Below, one piece after another: positions 23,131 through 34,670 of a stretch of DNA of 64,000 nucleotides. Origin of the DNA: Spodoptera frugiperda. Taxonomy: Eukaryota > Arthropoda > Insecta > Lepidoptera > Noctuidae. Within the stretch, counting starts at the first letter, position 1, and each line of letters starts with the position of its first letter. A program made the position numbers and the translations under genes. The DNA lies in NCBI RefSeq assembly GCF_023101765.2, contig NC_064212.1:6944001-7008000 (forward strand), given 5' to 3'. The notes below the pieces were generated by a model, which made no database searches, was not told the origin of the DNA, and saw nothing but the letters and a program-made list of their open reading frames with translations.

Positions 23131-26100
23131 ACATTATGCCCAAACGATCTGCCAACGCATTGTCTTTGAACTTACTGTGCGGCGATTAATGTCAGTGTTG
23201 ATTTACAGTTGTTAAAGTCTCGACGACCGGCACATTGTATACCAATCTCTGAATATTATATTCACACTGACTAAATTATGTTTTGTTAAAATTATTGTTC
23301 TCACTCTATTAAGATATTGTAACGAATAGTCCACTTTCCGTTGCAATTTGTTTATAAATTACATTAGGTATACACTAAAAGGTGTGGTATTTACTTCTAT
23401 TTACCTACAGTGGAACAAGTTTTGCTGTTTTAGATGTAATTTTGGATGTTTATTAATTTTGTGACATGTGCATTAGTATCTCGTCTGATGAGACAAATAG
23501 AAGCACAATTTATGAAAGAAATGTATACCTTCGTTTATATCTGAATTTGGGATTAATTAAATATTGGGTAATTCTATACTTCTGTTTATAACTTAGGTTA
23601 CTGAATCCGCGTAATACGACTTTCGACTTTATCTTAGGTTCTACCCAAGTGTTCAGTCCGATTGGTTCACAGCTGCGTCACTAATAAACAAGCGCCGTCA
23701 GACAACTGTCATATTGCATGATGTAGTTACGATAACAACTTAAGTAGTTACCTATCAGTTAGGTAACTCAGTAACTAATATGTTCTGATCTGAAAACATG
23801 AACAATTTTCTTTAATAATTGTTGTGTATTTATTTTATTCGACAAGGAAATGGTTGACATTCAATTATAGTTTTGATGTACCAAACTTCAATAACTGATT
23901 TCGTAGCAGTATCTACGTCTACGAACATAGTGAACTAGCAAAACGTAGTATTCATCGCCTGCAAGCATCACCTTTCGATCGTTAACCAACCACATACAAC
24001 CCACGCGTGGTGTTGCAAATGTCGGCTGCTAGTGACCGGACCCATACGCCACGCTCGACATATTGTTTTGTTGACTAGGTATCATTTATCACCATTAAAA
24101 ATAATTCGATAAACGTCGCAAGTGTTGTTAACTGGGGCGCCTGGGCGGGCGCGGCTTGCGGTGCTTGACGCGGAGAGACGCGCGCCTGCGCAGGTACTAC
24201 GCCGCGTCATACTGATTTTATTGCGATCTTGATTAATATTTACGATTCAATTCTTTGTACCACTCGTGAATTACATATGACAGTATGGTTCGCACAGCTC
24301 GCGCTGACCGTAATTTGATAAATTGGTTTAGGCAAATTCTTAAGTATTAGCGATTCGCAACGCATTTCCACGGGTGATGTAGGTGTTCAAGAGTTGTAAA
24401 ATCAGCATGAATCATGATTAAATGTAACACTAAATAACTTGCAAATAAACTTATACTCAAAATTACCTATCCTTTGGAAGATAAAGATACAATTGATTGT
24501 TTTGACAAAGTTTAGACTTGGCATTTGAACAGCGATCTTTGTTATGACTTATGAGAGATCTTTGGTATTTTGATTTGTTAAAGAACATCTCGGGCTTATT
24601 GATATGAAAGTAACAATTGTCGCAGGCCGTTGCAGCAGCCCACCCACTTTGCGTCATCTGATAGAACAACTTTCTCGGTTTTTTTGTTCAAATTCAAAGG
24701 GTAATCCAATCTGACAAGCACGAATGATTTGCCACAATTGTCAATCATGCCTACTTACGAATAAATCTGAGATGCGAATAATTACCTAAATACTTATGCA
24801 AATTCTCGCACGTGGTCCTATTAGAAAGTTGGATGAAAATAGTGGGTTGTTGTGACCGATGGACAGCCGATAGTGGAGTGTGGACATGTCCTCGATGACA
24901 ACGGGGCGGTGTGCGGCCGAGTTGGACGCGCCACGGTAGCAACGCGTCTCATAAACAAACGCTCCTGTTTGACAGATACAATCAGCGCCTGCGCGCCGAC
25001 GATTGTCAGCGGGCCATTCTATTGTGACAGCCACGAACTGTGCCAAAAAGAAAAGTCATTACAATTAACCGGTTACATTTTAGTACACTTATCAGTTGAG
25101 GTGTTCATCTATGCGCATGGTGCTTTCTTTCAAGTATTGACATCAATTCACGACGACAATAATACATTATAATGTCAATTGCTGATTACGGGGAGAATTC
25201 ACAGAAAGAAATCCTTAGGTAGGTACTTACACCAGATAAGTAGGTACCTAATGTTATCGTCATTCAATTGTTGAACATTTAAAGTTGGAAACTTTTTCTT
25301 GTTTAGGCTGATGCTTCATGAGGTAAGGATAAGGGTTTGAGATTATTACGGTATTCGGTATTTATATTTATCATTCACACTTAACTTGATAATGCTTTGC
25401 AGAACTGAATAATACTCATGAGACTTGTCTTTAATATGAAAATTTACCTGGGGTGTAAGGCGTAAGAGTAGTATATTTCTCTAATAGCCAGTATGGAGTT
25501 CGGAATAGGAATGAAAACTGGGCATCAACATGAAACACCTTTTTTTGCTTTAGTTTGACAATATGATAAAAACCAAGAACATTATATACTAGTAAAAAGT
25601 GTGTTTAAAATGTTTACTTTTATTTATTGTGTACCGAACATAACTATAGAAATTGCCACTTCCAAAAAGAAAGATGCTGAACTTTTTGCAAGAATTGTTG
25701 TGGTTGGTACAAAATCCACATGAAAATTATAAATTTTTGTATGAATTTCAATTTTTTATCCGTGTCTGGATGACATGTGTACGTGTAAGTGAAATATATT
25801 ACGCCCGCACCCACGTTACAGGAGAGAATGCTAATGCATAACAAATTTATTGACAACTGAAAAAAAAATTGCTTCAGTAATCCTCTGTCTTCCTTACAGG
25901 AAACAGAATTTACAAAATACGTGCCACATTCGATGTTATCTAACGTTTTGACATTGCTTAGGTTAATCCATAAATACTAAATACCCTGTGTGTCTTTAGA
26001 TTTACAAAACAACCATACAATTTAATACCACATCAAATTAGTGCCATGGTCGGCAGTCAGTTATACGTTTGGCACCCGGATCCAGGAGTATAATACCTAG

Positions 26101-27028
26101 CTTTAATTAACTATTATTATAAACACAATGCATATAATAGCGTCGTGAATTAAAAGACTCCGTTAGTCTGTTATTTATGAATTGATCGACTTCTGTCCGG
26201 TGACGAAAGCAGACCACTTCGTGATCAACGGTGCTCCAAAATCAATGCTAAACACAGTTGTCCCAAGCTTATCTTTCCGACTGGATTGTATGAGTACCCA
26301 CTTACAGCGGAATTTTAATTCGTCATGAATTCTTTGTATCTTATCTGACCTATTGAGACTGTATCAAAATATTTTATAGGTAATGAATGAGGCTAAATTA
26401 TGCATTTAAGTGTCGTGAAAATACTACTGATCTATAATATAAGTGCCTTAATCGACTTTCTCCCGAATTCATATCGTTTTTAAATATTTTTAAGCAGTAT
26501 TTGCAGTATAGTAAAAAGCTGTGAAAGTTATTCTACTGAAAAACAAATCTTGCACAGTTATCCACCTTTGTATAACTGTCACAACATGATTGTTGGTATA
26601 AAACGGCATTGTTTGGTAAACGTTTATACTTGGTTAAAGAACAAAATGTGTTTTATTGCGAGGTCGGCGTTCGATAGACTAATAACCTGTCGCCACTTAC
26701 GAGTTACGCGTTGTCGTGACCTTTGACCTATCATTCACTGCTGTTACTGTCGCTGGTAGCTACCGGCCGGTAGCGTGGGCATTGCTCGAACACAAATATA
26801 TTATCTACCTAGATAATAATTTACAATGACTAAGGTTATTTTTATCATTTGTTAACAGGATCTAATTATAAACTGTCTGACTCCAATCTTTTACAATATT
26901 TTATCATTACACCTACATGAACGATATCATAAATCAAATTATTTCTTTAATTGGGAACATTAAAAAAATATTTAATGTATATTGTCTTTAGTAAAAATCA
27001 AATAAAAGTTTATCAAAAATCTGTTAGT
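23131..27028. other. Non-coding DNA, GC-rich patch at about 24130-24205
   Basis: No gene was recognised. The patch at 24130-24205 is rich in GGCGC, GACGCG and TGCGCAGG. The 106-codon plus-strand frame at 24852-25172 overlaps two minus-strand frames and has no motif. The remainder is AT-rich. Confidence 0.5.
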
Positions 27029-27110
27029 CGACGAGGATGGGATTCGAACCCACGCGTGCAGAGCACATTGGATTAGCAGTCCAACGCCTTAACCTCTCGG
27101 CCACCTCGTC
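27029..27110 (-). tRNA. tRNA-Ser, anticodon GCU
   Basis: Read on the minus strand from 27110, a complete 82 nt class II tRNA is visible. The acceptor stem is GACGAGG paired with CCTCGTC (27104-27110 and 27030-27036) with discriminator G at 27029. The D arm contains GGCCGAGAGGTTAAGGCG and the anticodon stem is TTGGA/TCCAA around CTGCTAA. The long variable arm folds GTGC/GCAC, and the T arm contains GGGTTCGAATCCC (box B). The anticodon GCT reads AGC and AGT serine codons; the long variable arm and G discriminator are serine identity features. A run of five T residues on the transcribed strand (AAAAA at about 27015-27019) lies about 10 nt past the gene and fits a pol III terminator. No intron is present. 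Confidence 0.97.
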
Positions 27111-28436
27111 TTCGACGTATCTATCCAAATATAAGTATGTACCTAAAGAAGGTACTCTTGTAGGAATAACAAAGTTCTCCATATTCCATCTTTCAGCGAA
27201 GTTAATGTTAATTGAATATTTCTGAGGAGTAACTTCGTATTTGTAAAATAAAGTAAGACTAAATACAATACGCAGATTGATATTCTATTAAATATCGGTA
27301 GAGTACAATGGCAGCCGTATTCCTAAAGTACATACTTTATGGCCCTAGTCTATATTATTGCTGATCATGTGATATCCGGACAGGGTCCTTATCTTTATTG
27401 CCTTTCTATCTTTGTTCATGTTTCGTTTCTATCTATATGTCAATTTAAAATCAAAATATACGCATATAAGATGGAATCAATTGTATGGCAATTGTTTACT
27501 TTGTTTGTTATCTGTATTTCCGGAGATGTTCAAGATCATTAGTTTGTGTAATTTTATTGACAATCAGATTCGAAAGCAACGGTTTATATTTGTAATTAAT
27601 GAAATGCATCAACTTAATTATTATAGAGGACTACCTTTCTTATTTACCATGGTACTAATGAATCAATATGTTTCAATTCTATCGAAGTTTTTTATAATGG
27701 TCAGAAGTAGCCGTGTCCGGACCGAGTAGTTTTCTAAGGCGTTGAACGTATGGCCTTTTGTCACGTGTGTCCACATTCTCGTTGCAGTTGGCTACGCACG
27801 TACCACTTCCCTCCCGAATATTTTCTCGTAGGTGATATAAAAAATCACCCAAGTAATGTGTTGGGGGTTGTTCGCGCACGGTCAACAATTTACATTCCTC
27901 ACGACTTAAGGTCGGCATGCCGGGGTCGGTCGGGTCGATTTCTACATGTAAAAGATCATAAAAAACGTGACAAAAGAAATCATTAGGAATTTACAGAAAC
28001 CTGCGTGATATCACGGAATTGTGTTAAGTTGGCCATTGATATGTTGAGGAAAGAGTTATTAGTTTTCAATTGAGTAGAGGTTGTTCAGTTGTTCTAATCA
28101 GATGAGGGCACGAGTTAAACAAATAGCTGGAGTAAGGGGGCGGCTGGTGCGCGGGCGCCGGGCGCCGGCGAGCGGTCGGGCAGGATCAGGAGGTCACGCA
28201 GCGTGCAGCGGCAGCCCGATTAGTTAGTAGTTTAGTACGACGTCGTGCACCCTCCAGCTGACTACTGGACGTACCTGACTACTGATAGACTGCATTCACC
28301 GCACAGTCGTCAGTCACACATTTATTTAAAGGGCAACTTCAAGTAACGGCATAAATGTACACTTTGTTTGTTGTTTTGAGTAAATTCTCTTTTTGTTTGG
28401 AATACAGTTGATCATTTGTAAATCATACGATTTATG
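27111..28436. other. Non-coding DNA with a GC-rich island at about 28135-28220
   Basis: The island at 28135-28220 (GCGCGGGCGCCGGGCGCCGG core) is among the most GC-rich spots in the window. The frames at 27679-27986 overlap on both strands and match nothing I know. Confidence 0.45.
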
Positions 28437-28687
28437 TTTTTTTATGGTATAAGATGGTAAACGATCAGACAGATCACCTGATGGTAAGCAATCGTCGCCG
28501 CCCATGGGCACACCGGAAGCGTTACAAATGCGTTGCTGGCCTTTTGGGGGCAAGTATTTAGGGTTGTTGGGACATCGGGGATTAGATAGATTGGCGGGGA
28601 GGCTATTGGGGGTAATTGGGTCTCTGGTAACCTCATGCACACAACAAAACATAACGCAAGCTTTGTTTCACGTCGGTTTTCTGTGAT
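28437..28687 (-). mobile_element. SINE, minus orientation
   Basis: On the minus strand the order is CGACGTGAAACAAAGC, then GAGGTTACCAGAGACCC, a C-rich block, AAGGCCAGCAACGC, GCCCATGGGCGGCGACGATT and TTACCATCAGGTGATCTG, with a short A/T-rich tail at 28434-28443. This is the 3' two thirds of the same lepidopteran SINE seen at 22463. The open frames across it (for example 28326-28652 minus) are SINE sequence, not genes. No target-site duplication was identified, because the 5' end is truncated. Confidence 0.78.
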
Positions 28688-29680
28688 TCATAGTTCTCCC
28701 ACACATAAAACTCTCAATTTCTAATTGAAACTCGTCCGATTATGTTGACAACGTGCTCTACAGTTGCGTTTTTAATATCGCCAAGTACCGCGATACTGAT
28801 ACCGGTCAGAAAGCGGTTACATCAGGCTATTGTCTCAGTTTATTGACTTTGCTCAGATAAGTGAGCTATTAGACATTAGCCAGCGATTGGCTCTCGACAA
28901 ATTTGGCAATACATCTGAGTCCCTGTTTCGTGAAGGATTAATGATGGGATGTCGTAGTACGCGCCTCAAGCGCTGTGTTTGTTAAACTTTGCAACTGCAT
29001 GTTTGAGAGCCATTGAGTTCTTTCAACGAAAATGTTTGTCATTTGTCGTAACATTGGTTTACCTGCTTTTCTCTGGAGGGACTAAGTATAAAGTAGACTC
29101 ATTTTTTTAGGCAGGATTGTAAACTGAGATACTCGTACACTATACTAACACAGGGAAAGGTACTTTTCCTATTTATCGCTTAAATATTTTTTGGAATTAT
29201 ATTGAGAATCAAATATAGTAAATGCAAATGGCAGTTATAGAATATTTTACAAAGTATTTCAGTACCAGTAAAACATAAACATGCTTAATTAAACTTAAAC
29301 ACTAAACTAAACAAAAACTTAAACATAAATAGGTTTATGCTTAATTGCTTATAATTTAGTTTTAGGTGCTACATTTATTTGGGTAAAATACTTTACAACC
29401 TAAACAAATAATGGTTGTAGTTTATATTCTATCATATATCGGCTGATTACCTGCTTGCGATACAAAATGGATAACATAAATCTCATTTCCCTTCTTTTAC
29501 TTTCATTTTGTTTTTGTATTTTATTCATCTTGTTGCATTCCTTCATAGCCTTTCTCACTACTGAAAATCGTTGTAGCCTTATTAAAACTTCTAATTGGTA
29601 AGTAAACCAGTAAAAGCCTAACACGGGTAACGAAGACACTGCTTTTGGCGGTTGTCCTCAAGAACTGAAACTTGGTAATG
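28688..29680. other. Non-coding AT-rich DNA
   Basis: Nothing recognisable apart from low-complexity AAACTTAAACATAAA-type sequence around 29270-29340. Confidence 0.5.
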
Positions 29681-30165
29681 CAATCTCGATATCGAGAGGT
29701 CTCGTTGCTTTTTAGATCGAGATTAATCTTACTAAAAATGGATGAGACTCGGAAAACTACTTAAAATCCATTAAAAAACTAGCCTCCAACTTCGTCCACG
29801 TAAATTAGGCAGCATTATTTTATTTTATTAATTATTTTTCAAGATCTCGCAAGATTGATTTTTTTTCTCGCGATATCTCATGAGGTTGTAGTTTAACCGA
29901 CTTCATAAAAAATGAGGTTCTCAGTTTGACCTGTATGTATGTTTGTGCACGATTATCTCGCGTTTGGCTGAACCAATTTTATTGCGGTTTTCAGCATAGT
30001 ATTTTTCAGACTTAGGAGAAGGATTTAGTTATATTACCAGACTTAAAAATGGAAGTTTGCCCTTTAACACATATTTTCACGTTTTACGCGATCAGATCAC
30101 TTTTGAAGACAGTTTTTTTAAACTTTGTTTTAGAATTATTTAATCTCGCGAGATTATCATAAGGT
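29681..30165. repeat. Dispersed repeat with ATCTCG/TCTCGCGAGA motifs
   Basis: The segment TTTAACCGACTTCATAAAAA at about 29892 followed by GAGGTTCTCAG resembles a string common in insect dispersed repeats. Around it ATCTCG-type motifs recur (29684, 29716, 29842, 29866, 29955, 30144), including the perfect 14 bp palindrome AATCTCGCGAGATT near 30143. No coding content is seen. The class of element is not established. Confidence 0.4.
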
Positions 30166-31354
30166 AACTGAATTGACTGATGAAAACAGCAGCATTTTTA
30201 TACACAAATTCCACTTACTTAGTTATGTCCCGAGTTTTTACCATTATTTTATAATACGATCCTAAAATGGCGTGTAATTTAGGTGTAAGTACTACTAGCA
30301 CCAGTCTTTCCATAAGAACTGCAATGCTGTACTGAAACGGATAAATTCATATCAAAACTCATTTCCTAAATAACCTCACTATCACACACTTTGAAAACCC
30401 ATCAAATATATCAACATGCTAATAAAACCTAAAATGTCGAAATACTCATCTGACTAAATTCTTCTCACTTCCGTCATCACTTGGTGGCGCTAGTGTCGTA
30501 TCACGTACGTATTTTCATAATAGTTACGAAACGTTAAACTTACTTCGAATGAAATTACTTTGCAAAATACAATTTTAGAATAGCACTGATGACCAGAAAA
30601 ATACAGGAGAATTATCTACTTGTTGTTTTTCAAAGTTATAAAAGTTTTTTAAGATAAGTGCGGTTTTATTAGCTTCTAATGAACGAATAAAGTAAAAGTG
30701 GCATCATGATCGTTTTATTTAAGCTCATAGATGACTGACACCAATAATCACAAAGTTCAATAAAGATTTTTGTTCCAGATTTTGCTTTTTACTTTAATAC
30801 TATTACGTACGTAATTACGTATTTACTACGATATTGACGAAGTGAAAAAAATATTGAAAAATATCATAAAAAATATGCGATTTGAATAAGCTAAACTTTT
30901 TCATTTCAGTTCATTTGGAAGTATGTATTGTATTATTACTACATATTATTATAATGTGCTAAGTTTACATACATAAATTAACTATTAATTAATTTACATA
31001 CATTTAATTTATTTTGAGATTAAAAAACGCCACACTTACTATATAAACTTAACTCTTTTCAATACATCTTGTTTTATTATACAGGAAAATTGGTAAAATT
31101 TAAATCTTTGATCAATGTGAATTGGCCAGGTATAACAAACTGGTAAAATATCATTTTAATTTAAATAACATTGTTTTACTGAAAAAAGAACATAAAAACT
31201 TACTAGGTATAAGTACGAATAACTATTAGATTTTGTCAACTTTATCAATTTTTAAATACACATTTTGATCGAGGAATATGGGAGAGGAAATCATATAACA
31301 TTGATTATTTCACAATAATAAAATAAAACAGAAACATCAGATCAACAAAAAGAA
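30166..31354. other. Non-coding AT-rich DNA
   Basis: No gene was seen. GGTGGCGCTA at 30483-30492 matches the core of the insect CTCF motif, a weak single-site observation. Confidence 0.45.
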
Positions 31355-31446
31355 TGCTCCAGGTGAGGCTCGAACTCACAACCCCGGCATTGCTCACGAA
31401 CACTGTCTTATAAGTACCGTGCGCTAACCAATTGCGCCACTGGAGC
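31355..31446 (-). tRNA. tRNA-Ile, anticodon UAU, with 18 nt intron
   Basis: Read from 31446 on the minus strand: acceptor GCTCCAG paired with CTGGAGC and discriminator A at 31355. The D arm is GCGC-AATTGGTTA-GCGC and the anticodon stem is CGGTA/TGCCG (one G-U pair). The loop is CTTATA, then an 18 nt intron (about 31386-31403), then A. The T arm contains GAGTTCGAGCCTC (box B). Removing the intron gives a 74 nt tRNA. The anticodon TAT reads AUA. An intron directly after position 37 is characteristic of eukaryotic tRNA-Ile(UAU) genes, and splicing is normally required before full maturation. A pol III terminator (TTTTT, plus-strand AAAAA at 31347-31351) follows within 10 nt. It lies 4.2 kb from tRNA-Ser on the same strand. 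Confidence 0.97.
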
Positions 31447-31963
31447 GATGCTCGGGCTGTCCAAATTACAATATCCTATCCACGTACCCCTCCGCCCCGC
31501 GCCTCGACCCTCGCCACACCATCCATTCATGAGGAAGTTGTAGCTGAATGACTTTGTGTATTGCGTCATAATTTATGGAAATTAGTACAGTTTTGTACAT
31601 AGGTTGTTAGTAACGTTAACGTTTTATGGTATTTATTTAACACTTGTTTGATAAAGCGTTTCATTAAGTCATTCTAACTACTACCTAGTTAACGATAGTA
31701 TGATAGCGCCATGGAAACAGTTTTATCTATTGACTAGTGGTATGTTCTTATATTATCAGTAATATTGTTTAATTGGTAGTTTTTATTGATTAAACTCGTA
31801 GTTTTTATTAGAGTTGTATCGTTAATAGTGGACATGAGTTGTTAGAAAATTAATTAATAAGTAAGTGTTTTATTTATGTGGAATTGATATTTTATAGAAA
31901 AACTTAATGTTCTAGTATTTTAGGTAACCACTTTTCCTTTTTATGTAATATTATATTATGTAT
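31447..31963. other. Non-coding DNA upstream of tRNA-Ile
   Basis: A C-rich spot at 31483-31515 is followed by AT-rich DNA. Nothing else was recognised. Confidence 0.45.
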
Positions 31964-32101
31964 AACTAGCTTCTGCCCGCGGGATAAAAATCGACTAGCG
32001 ACTACGAGTTATTCCAGACCATAATCTACCCCTGTTCTAAATTTCATCTTGATCCCTTCAGCCGTTGTGAAGCGAAGGAGTAACAAACAAACATACAAAC
32101 T
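31964..32101 (+). mobile_element. Fragment of a dispersed lepidopteran repeat (ACTAGCTTCTGCCCGC type)
   Basis: ACTAGCTTCTGCCCGC, GGGATAAAAA, TTCCAGACCATAATCTACCC and GAAGCGAAGGAGTAACAAAC occur in the order seen in a very common repeat of moths and butterflies, here shortened. It is probably the end of a non-LTR retroelement or a derivative. It has no coding content. Related starts are seen at 33721 and, reversed, at 35096. Confidence 0.6.
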
Positions 32102-33125
32102 TGTTTGCTATGGTATTAATGGTATTTGTTTACTATGGTATTTATTTAGCTTAAATGTATAAGACAAAACTTTTTTGAATCCTACTAATATCGAAAATAT
32201 TAAAAATTACCTACCGAAGTCTAATTTTTTTTTTAATTTTGCTGTTGAATACATAATGCACCTACCAAGGTGGTACCTATTTATGTACAGAAATAAATTG
32301 TGCATTTCAATAAAAATAAACGAGAAAAGTTCGATAAATCTATAGTTGTTTGCTATAGTTATAATCGGAACTATACTATACAACGAGTATACATAATTAC
32401 AAGAGTACAATTATGTTATTATTTTTAATTAGATTGTAAGGTAGATTTAATTAATTACTAGTTTAAATGTAAATTTTATAAATGTAGTAAATAAAGATTA
32501 TTGATATTTGAATATTAGGGACCACGTGGTAATGGCAGGGTTATGTTATTCGTGGTAATGTGCATTCGATGGGTTTTCATACAAACTTAATACTTAACCG
32601 AACTGGATTTTTATGGAAATTTGTAAAGAATATTTTGTAACGTTTTAGAATTTTAGATAAAAAATATCCACTGAATTAACGTATGCTGAAAACCAATGAA
32701 ACCAATGAAATAACAAAAGTATAAGTAAAATAGTATAAGTATAATAAGTAGATATCTACTGAGTTTAGATTAATAAACAAAATAGGGTAGATGTCTAATA
32801 TTTATTTTGATGTCCTTCCTGTAAACACGTAACATGTTTTATTTTCTTACGAAAACAAATATCTACTATTATTGATTTGAAATATCGCGTGACGTCACTT
32901 CTAGGAACGTTTTATACATAGGTAGAAATTACGTATTTGCTCCCACTAATAAATTTTGATTTGTTTTATCTCAGTACCGTATTATTATCGTTGTTAATTT
33001 TTTTTCATTACCTAACTGGCGTACTAAATAGGTTTTAATTTTCATACCCCGTCAATATCGCTATCGGAGTGTCTATTTGTACTACATACATATGCATATG
33101 CATGCATATACATATACCAAAATAT
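32102..33125. other. AT-rich non-coding DNA with simple ATGCATAT sequence
   Basis: No gene was seen. A low-complexity CATATGCATATGCATGCATA-like run lies at about 33087-33115. Confidence 0.5.
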
Positions 33126-33302
33126 TTTTTTTTCAATATTTGCCTGCCTGTCTGTTTGTTCTGACTAATATATGAAATGGCTGGACCGCTTATGAGGAGA
33201 CTTTTATTGACAGGTAGCTGATGTACAAAGACTAACTTAGACTACTACTATTAGTCACAAAGCCCGCAATCCAGCCATGACTCGGGCATCATCTATTTTT
33301 TT
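33126..33302 (+). mobile_element. Dispersed repeat copy A (GGCTGGACCGCTTATGAGGA type)
   Basis: CTGTTTGTTCTGACTAATAT, ATGGCTGGACCG, TTATTGACAGGTAGCTGATGTA and GCCCGCAATCCAGCC...GGGCATCA form one end of a repeat that occurs in opposite orientation at 33721-34060. The two copies therefore face each other across about 420 bp. No coding region is visible. Confidence 0.55.
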
Positions 33303-33720
33303 ATAAATTTCACTAGTAAATTAAATTACATTTTCTGACTTCGATCGGGCCCCGACGATGCACACCCGCGCTTGCGGCCATTCGATTAGTGCACCAAAAT
33401 GATATGTTAATGGTCTATCGAGATATATAGTTTATTGTCCATAGATCTCAAACGCGAATCCTGCTACGGCTACCAGCTACACGTAGGCTCAGCTACAACG
33501 CCGCTGCCGGCGCAATTAATGATTTATTCTACCTACAATTACTTTGTTTCGTGATAGTGATGTGCGAGTCAGCGGAGGTACCCAGTATACCATACCGATC
33601 AGTTAGGCACTTTGAATTTCAATATAAACAATCTTGTGGTCATAATCGTTGAAAACATCATTTTTTTAAATCACCTGATTAATAATGACAGCAGTTATTA
33701 AAATCGCTAAAATATATAAA

Positions 33721-34060
33721 TACTAGCTGATGCCCGTGGTTTCGGTCGCGGATTACGGACTAAGTAAAAGTAGCCTAAGTTACGCATTAGTACCACAGAT
33801 GGGGCCCAGTAGGGCTGATGCCTGATCCGGAGCTACGGACTACCTAGCGGGTTTACCGGGGCTCCGGTTCGAAAAGCGGGGTGGTTTTTAGTCAGTAAGA
33901 GTCTGACACTCCCTCTCGCCTCACCTAAGGCGAGAGAAGTCATTGGCGGATTTTCCCCCTCAAAAAAAAAGTTACGCATTAGTACATCAGCTACCTGCTA
34001 ATAAAAGCCCCGTCACAATTTGTCCAGCCATTCCAGATAATATTTTGGTGTATGTGAAGT
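33721..34060 (-). mobile_element. Dispersed repeat copy B, split by a SINE
   Basis: The left part (33721-33793, TACTAGCTGATGCCCGTGG...) and right part (33986-34060, ATCAGCTACCTGCTAATAAA...CCAGCCATTCCAG) form one continuous repeat, the reverse of copy A at 33126-33302, once the SINE insert is ignored. It is older than the SINE that interrupts it. Confidence 0.6.
33794..33969 (+). mobile_element. SINE with perfect 16 bp target-site duplication
   Basis: The element runs from a head around CAGTAGGGCTGATGCCTG through GCGGGTTTACCGGGGCTCCG, TGGTTTTTAGTCAGTAAGAG and TCTGACACTCCCTCTCGCCT to a poly(A) tail of nine A at 33962-33970. Identical 16-mers AGTTACGCATTAGTAC flank it (33778-33793 and 33970-33985), which demonstrates LINE-type retrotransposition. 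The 37.9 kb copy is the same family in reverse. Confidence 0.9.
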
Positions 34061-34078
34061 TTGTACTTATCTTCTTCT

Positions 34079-34194
34079 ATACTTATAATAAATCTGTAGA
34101 GAGGTCAATTCTGTACATGAAATATATTTCCAAAATAACTATCAGCGGGTGATTAGTGATCGATACTGACGCCAAAAATGCAATCAGAAAAATT

Positions 34195-34283
<89 letters not shown>

Positions 34284-34605
34284 ATGTTCTTTATAGAAAC
34301 AAAAACCACTCAACCGATTTCAACGAAACTTGGTACAATTGTTTTTCATACTCCTGGGCAGGTTATAGTATACTTTTCATCACGCTGCGATCAATAGGAG
34401 CGGAGCAGTGAAGGGAAATGTTGGGAAAACAGGAGAACTTGCTCCATTTTTTAAGCTTCCGTCGCGTGTGCAGCCTTAATGGTTAAAGCTACACAGAAGT
34501 CATGTATGACGGAAATGTTCTCCTTAAAATTGTTAAAAAAATATTCTACGACAGCAAATGTCTATCTTTTATGGTTGACTCACAATAACACGTATAACTC
34601 CCGAT
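34079..34605 (+). mobile_element. Dispersed repeat copy 1 carrying a GTCT microsatellite
   Basis: It starts TTATAATAAATCTGTAGAGA, continues through GTGATCGATACTGAC and the microsatellite, then AACGAAACTTGGTACAATTG, CTCCTGGGCAGGTTATAGTA, CGTCGCGTGTGCAGCC and TTATGGTTGACTCACAATAA. The same ordered blocks appear in a diverged second copy at 34671-35096, and I recognise the series as a common lepidopteran repeat. Open frames through it encode only repeat-derived Ser-Val-Cys-Leu runs. Confidence 0.65.
34198..34282. repeat. (GTCT)n microsatellite, about 21 units
   Basis: 85 bases of uninterrupted GTCT. It lies at the conserved TTTTTGTCTGTCTG site of the surrounding repeat, which in the second copy (about 34794-34804) holds only two units. 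It therefore expanded from within the mobile sequence. Confidence 0.97.
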
Positions 34606-34670
34606 AGCTTAGCAGTTCGGAGATTTCTGACTATATTTGTATACTCTTACGTTTATAACACTCTCATTCA

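Noticed and set aside
34198..34282. Direct GTCT repeats as a CRISPR-like array
   Set aside because: Uninterrupted 4 bp units without spacers form a microsatellite. The genome is clearly eukaryotic.
34083..34411. Open frames encoding Ser-Val-Cys-Leu and Thr-Asp-Arg-Gln repeats
   Set aside because: They are translations of the GTCT microsatellite.
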